Source: Lachnospiraceae bacterium (GTDB taxonomy: Bacteria > Bacillota > Clostridia > Lachnospirales > Lachnospiraceae). From it: DNA of 64,000 nt. The translations under genes were made by a program, and so were the position numbers. Positions 61,689-64,000 of this stretch are shown piece after piece; within the stretch, counting starts at the first letter, position 1; each line of letters starts with the position of its first letter. The notes under the pieces were generated by a model, which did no database searches, had not been told where the DNA came from, and saw only the letters and a program-made list of their open reading frames with translations. The stretch covers positions 2,887,501-2,951,500 of the forward strand of contig CP107199.1 of NCBI GenBank assembly GCA_025758065.1, read 5' to 3'.

Positions 61689-62246
61689 ATGATACTGATT
61701 ACCGGCGGCAGCGGCAGCGGTAAATCTGCTTATGGAGAAAAAAGAATACTGGAAGCTGGAGAAATGACCCGGTATTATATTGCCACCATGGAAGTATTTG
61801 GGGAAGAAGGCAGAAAAAAAGTGGAGCGGCATAAAAAACTTCGTCAGGGAAAAGGATTTATCACCATTGAGAGCCCAAAGGATGTGGGCAGGGAAAAAGT
61901 GTTGGAAATGCTCCGTCCTGATGGTCAGAAAAAAGCCGTTTTACTGGAATGTATTTCTAATCTCACAGCCAATGAAATGTTTGGCAGTTCCTTTGGAGAA
62001 GGATCAGAACCTGGCAGACGTACAGAAGCACTGGCAGAAAAAATCTGCACTGACATCGAAAAAATCGATAAAGCAGCTGGCTTTTTCGCAGTGATCACCA
62101 ATGAAGTGGGCTCTGACGGGGAAATGTATGAAAAAGAGACGTTAGAATATATCCGTCTTCTGGGGCTTGTGAACTGCCGTCTGGCGAAAATGGCCTCAGA
62201 GGTGGTTGAAGTAGTATACGGTATACCAGTTAAATGCCCTCACTAA
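61689..62246 (+). CDS. cobU: Adenosylcobinamide kinase / adenosylcobinamide-phosphate guanylyltransferase
   Basis: 185 residues. P-loop GGSGSGKSAYGEKRI, the guanylylated-His motif ERHKKLRQG, and VITNEVGSDG. Activates cobinamide for lower-ligand attachment. GAGGATAA lies about 9 bases upstream of ATG 61689. The C-terminus lacks some of the usual RxFRDxxG block but is otherwise normal in length. Confidence 0.88.
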   Translation: MILITGGSGSGKSAYGEKRILEAGEMTRYYIATMEVFGEEGRKKVERHKKLRQGKGFITIESPKDVGREKVLEMLRPDGQKKAVLLECISNLTANEMFGSSFGEGSEPGRRTEALAEKICTDIEKIDKAAGFFAVITNEVGSDGEMYEKETLEYIRLLGLVNCRLAKMASEVVEVVYGIPVKCPH

Positions 62247-62255
62247 GTCTTTCAG

Positions 62256-62324
62256 ATATCCTTGGCACAACTGACCAAAAATCTTCCTGCAAAATCAAGT
62301 TCAAAAGGATTTTGGGAGTATATC
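62256..62324. repeat. Palindromic repeat family C, half copy
   Basis: TTGGCACAACTGACCAAAAA ... AAAGGATTTTGGGAGTA resembles the right arm of 61499-61656. Its end supplies the GGGAG ribosome site of cobS. Confidence 0.65.
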
Positions 62325-62328
62325 ATTA

Positions 62329-63135
62329 ATGAAAGGAACGAGAAACTGTATGAAATGGTTAGATTCCTGTCTGATCGCAATATCCATGTATTCAAAGATC
62401 CCTGTGCCCCAGGTAGAGTGGACCAAAGAAAAAATGAACCATGCCATGTGCTTTTTTCCGCTGGTAGGTGCTGTGCAGGGATGCCTTTTGGGACTCTGGC
62501 TGGTTATTGCAGCACAGTTTGATCTGTCTGTGGGCATAAGATTTCTGTGGGCATCTGCCATTCCCTTTCTTGTAACAGGGGGTATCCATATGGATGGCTT
62601 TATGGATACTATGGATGCAGTCCATTCCTATGGAGACAGGACGAAAAAACTGGAAATATTAAAAGATCCTCATTTAGGGGCTTTCGCAGTGATCTGTGCG
62701 GCTGTATATTTATTATTATATACAGGGAGCATGTATGAGTTTTGCAAAAATGCACAGGGAAAAGCCATATTTTATCCAGTATTGTTTTTGTCCAGTGAAC
62801 GGGTGTTCAGCGGCCTTTCTGTAATCATGCTCCCTTCAGCGAAAAACAACGGGCTGGCAGCCACATTTTCTCAGGCATCTGAGAAAAAGCTGGATAAAAA
62901 GATCCTGATCCTGTTATTGGCACTCCTGGCAGTGGCGGCTTTTGGGATCTGGGGTATGCAGGGGATAAAAATTTATGGAGTATGCCTGGTGTTTCAGGGA
63001 GCGCTTTTTGCCTGGTATGATAAATGGTCAAAAAAGAACTTCGGAGGTATTACCGGGGATCTGGCCGGATTTTTCCTGCAGACAGAGGAACTGGGCTGTC
63101 TGACTGCAGTGGCATTTTTATTGAAAATGTTATAA
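62329..63135 (+). CDS. cobS: Adenosylcobinamide-GDP ribazoletransferase (cobalamin synthase)
   Basis: 268 residues with about six membrane helices. MYSKIPVPQVEWTKEKMNHA, FPLVGAVQGCLLGL and the Asp-rich GGIHMDGFMDTMDAVHSYGD with KLEILKDPHLGAFAV are the CobS pattern. Joins the nucleotide loop to cobinamide. ATG 62329 has GGGAG 10 bases upstream; the ATG at 62350 (MKWLDSC) is another candidate. Confidence 0.92.
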   Translation: MKGTRNCMKWLDSCLIAISMYSKIPVPQVEWTKEKMNHAMCFFPLVGAVQGCLLGLWLVIAAQFDLSVGIRFLWASAIPFLVTGGIHMDGFMDTMDAVHSYGDRTKKLEILKDPHLGAFAVICAAVYLLLYTGSMYEFCKNAQGKAIFYPVLFLSSERVFSGLSVIMLPSAKNNGLAATFSQASEKKLDKKILILLLALLAVAAFGIWGMQGIKIYGVCLVFQGALFAWYDKWSKKNFGGITGDLAGFFLQTEELGCLTAVAFLLKML

Positions 63136-63167
63136 AAATGATGTGAGTGTCAAAGGAGAAAAAACAG

Positions 63168-63677
63168 ATGATCATGGTCATTGGAGGAAGATGTCAGGGA
63201 AAATCTTCTTTTGCAAGAGAACATTTTGAAAGCAGGATACAGGAAAATAAAAAAATAGAGAAAGACGGGGAAATCCAGAAAGACCATCTGGAAAATTTAA
63301 AGACAGATCCTTGGACAGATGGAGAAACAGCCACCTGGGAAGAGTTTCTTGCCTCTGCATGGAGCCGGAATTTTCACCTGCTGGTGCGGCGGATATTAAA
63401 AAAAGATGAGACGCTGGGATTGCCGGATGAGCAGGAAAAAGGCGTATTTGAAATAATGCCTACAGGTCTGCCGGACTGGAAAAAAATGGCAGAGGTCATA
63501 TACACTGCCGGTCCTCACCGTATTCTGGTCACAGATGAGATTGGTTACGGCATTGTTCCTGTAGATCCGTTTGAGCGGGAGTACAGGGAAGAAACAGGCC
63601 GTATCTGCTGTCTGCTGGCAGAAAGATCAGAGGAAGTATGGCGGGTCTGCTGCGGGCTTGGAACCCGTTTAAAGTAG
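63168..63677 (+). CDS. Second, degenerate CobU-like P-loop protein
   Basis: 169 residues from ATG 63168, with AAAGGAG 9 bases upstream. P-loop IGGRCQGKSSFARE at the N-terminus and, near the C-terminus, VTDEIGYGIVPVDPFEREYR then EETGRICCLLAERSEEVWRV, which follow the CobU block NEVGxGIVPxxxxxRxFRDxxG. The guanylylated His motif and the middle of CobU are not recognisable. A GTG at 63147 is an alternative but overlaps the ribosome site. A partner or complement of the first CobU is possible; an active bifunctional enzyme is doubtful. Confidence 0.75.
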   Translation: MIMVIGGRCQGKSSFAREHFESRIQENKKIEKDGEIQKDHLENLKTDPWTDGETATWEEFLASAWSRNFHLLVRRILKKDETLGLPDEQEKGVFEIMPTGLPDWKKMAEVIYTAGPHRILVTDEIGYGIVPVDPFEREYREETGRICCLLAERSEEVWRVCCGLGTRLK

Positions 63678-63729
63678 AGAAAATGAAAATGTGAAAAGCA
63701 TGACAGCTTATAAGAGTAATGTTTGATAT

Positions 63730-63770
63730 AATGATGTTGGGGACAAAAGGTATTTTGACCACTCTGATAT
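63730..63770. repeat. Repeat M1, left-end fragment
   Basis: TGATGTTGGGGACAAAAGGT then ATTTTGACCACTCTGATA matches the start of the M1 repeat with a few changes. It lies between the second CobU-like gene and cbiB. Confidence 0.65.
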
Positions 63771-63792
63771 AGGAAAGGATAGTAACATAACA

Positions 63793-64000
63793 ATGGAATG
63801 GATACAGTTATGGCAGCTGCATGGGCTGGCCCTTTTAACAGGCAGTATTCTGGACTGGATCTTTGGAGATCCCTATAATTTTCCCCATATGATACGCCTG
63901 ATGGGGAATATGATAAGCAGTCTGGAAAAGGATCTGCGTAAACTTTTTCCTGAAAAGCCACGGCTTGCAGGAACTTTTCTTACCATGACTATGTGCCTTT
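63793..64000 (+). CDS. cbiB: Adenosylcobinamide-phosphate synthase CbiB (partial, 3' end outside window)
   Basis: First 69 residues. Starts MEWIQLWQLHGLALLTGSIL, then DWIFGDPYNFPHMIRLMGNM, which is the N-terminal helix and DxxxGDPxxxPHPVxxMG pattern of CbiB/CobD. It is a membrane enzyme joining the aminopropanol arm to cobyrinic acid. AGGAAAGG lies about 14 bases before ATG 63793. It continues the cobalamin operon beyond the right edge. Confidence 0.88.
   Translation, partial: MEWIQLWQLHGLALLTGSILDWIFGDPYNFPHMIRLMGNMISSLEKDLRKLFPEKPRLAGTFLTMTMCL

Noticed and set aside
1..64000. CRISPR array or prophage
   Set aside because: No regularly spaced short direct repeats and no phage structural genes were seen.

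Overview
The window looks like a chromosome segment of a Gram-positive anaerobic gut Firmicute of the family Lachnospiraceae (Clostridia). Evidence: strong AGGAGG ribosome sites, the mcsA-mcsB-clpC-radA heat-shock block, conserved families typical of this group (DUF6465, DUF4317, DUF1846), a membrane pyrophosphatase beside a PPi-dependent phosphofructokinase, an FprA flavodiiron protein, and anaerobic-type (cbi) cobalamin genes. The genus cannot be fixed from sequence alone.

Layout. 1-9.9 kb: the 5' part of sdaAB (minus strand), hisC, a YtvI-type permease, an L,D-transpeptidase, a lysine/alanine-rich DUF6465 protein behind a perfect consensus promoter, an RsmF-type methyltransferase, an ~810-bp nested palindromic element, and a minus-strand dinB-rluA pair. 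10-21 kb: a D-Ala-D-Ala carboxypeptidase, two exported surface proteins sharing a cadherin-like sandwich domain, fprA, a mobA-mobB fusion, uridine phosphorylase and glycerol kinase. 20.5-30.6 kb: a heat-shock type operon (GntR regulator, mcsA, mcsB, clpC, small conserved gene, radA) split by a 3.5-kb composite insertion. It has a 9-bp target duplication, a partial and a complete ISAs1-like copy, a truncated diguanylate cyclase and a flavodoxin-gene remnant. 31-41 kb: tRNA-Trp, DUF4317, a free-standing NUMOD1-like protein, an HPr-like protein without the phosphorylatable histidine, two tandem structured repeats, a nuclease-helicase fusion, a LysR regulator, a degenerate sigma-70-like protein and a histidine phosphatase. 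39-53 kb: hppA and pfp (divergent, with a perfect cre site), a GGDEF-EAL pseudogene, DUF1846, purL, an SDR dehydrogenase, a GNAT enzyme, an HD protein and aspartate kinase. 54-64 kb: a cobalamin operon, cbiD, cbiF-cbiH, cbiJ, cbiE-cbiT, cbiA, cobT, cobU, cobS, a second CobU-like gene, and cbiB running off the edge.

A recurrent theme is intergenic palindromic repeats. At least four families are present in two or more copies. They sit directly on gene ends, supply stop codons (RsmF, HppA, CobT), lie inside leaders, and in one case supply a ribosome site. The composite IS likewise rewrote the ClpC C-terminus. The most unusual items are the composite insertion in the clpC operon, the covarying tandem structured repeat at 33.8-34.1 kb, the degenerate sigma-like protein, the GntR gene in the place of ctsR, and the second CobU-like protein. 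No CRISPR array, prophage or rRNA operon was seen.
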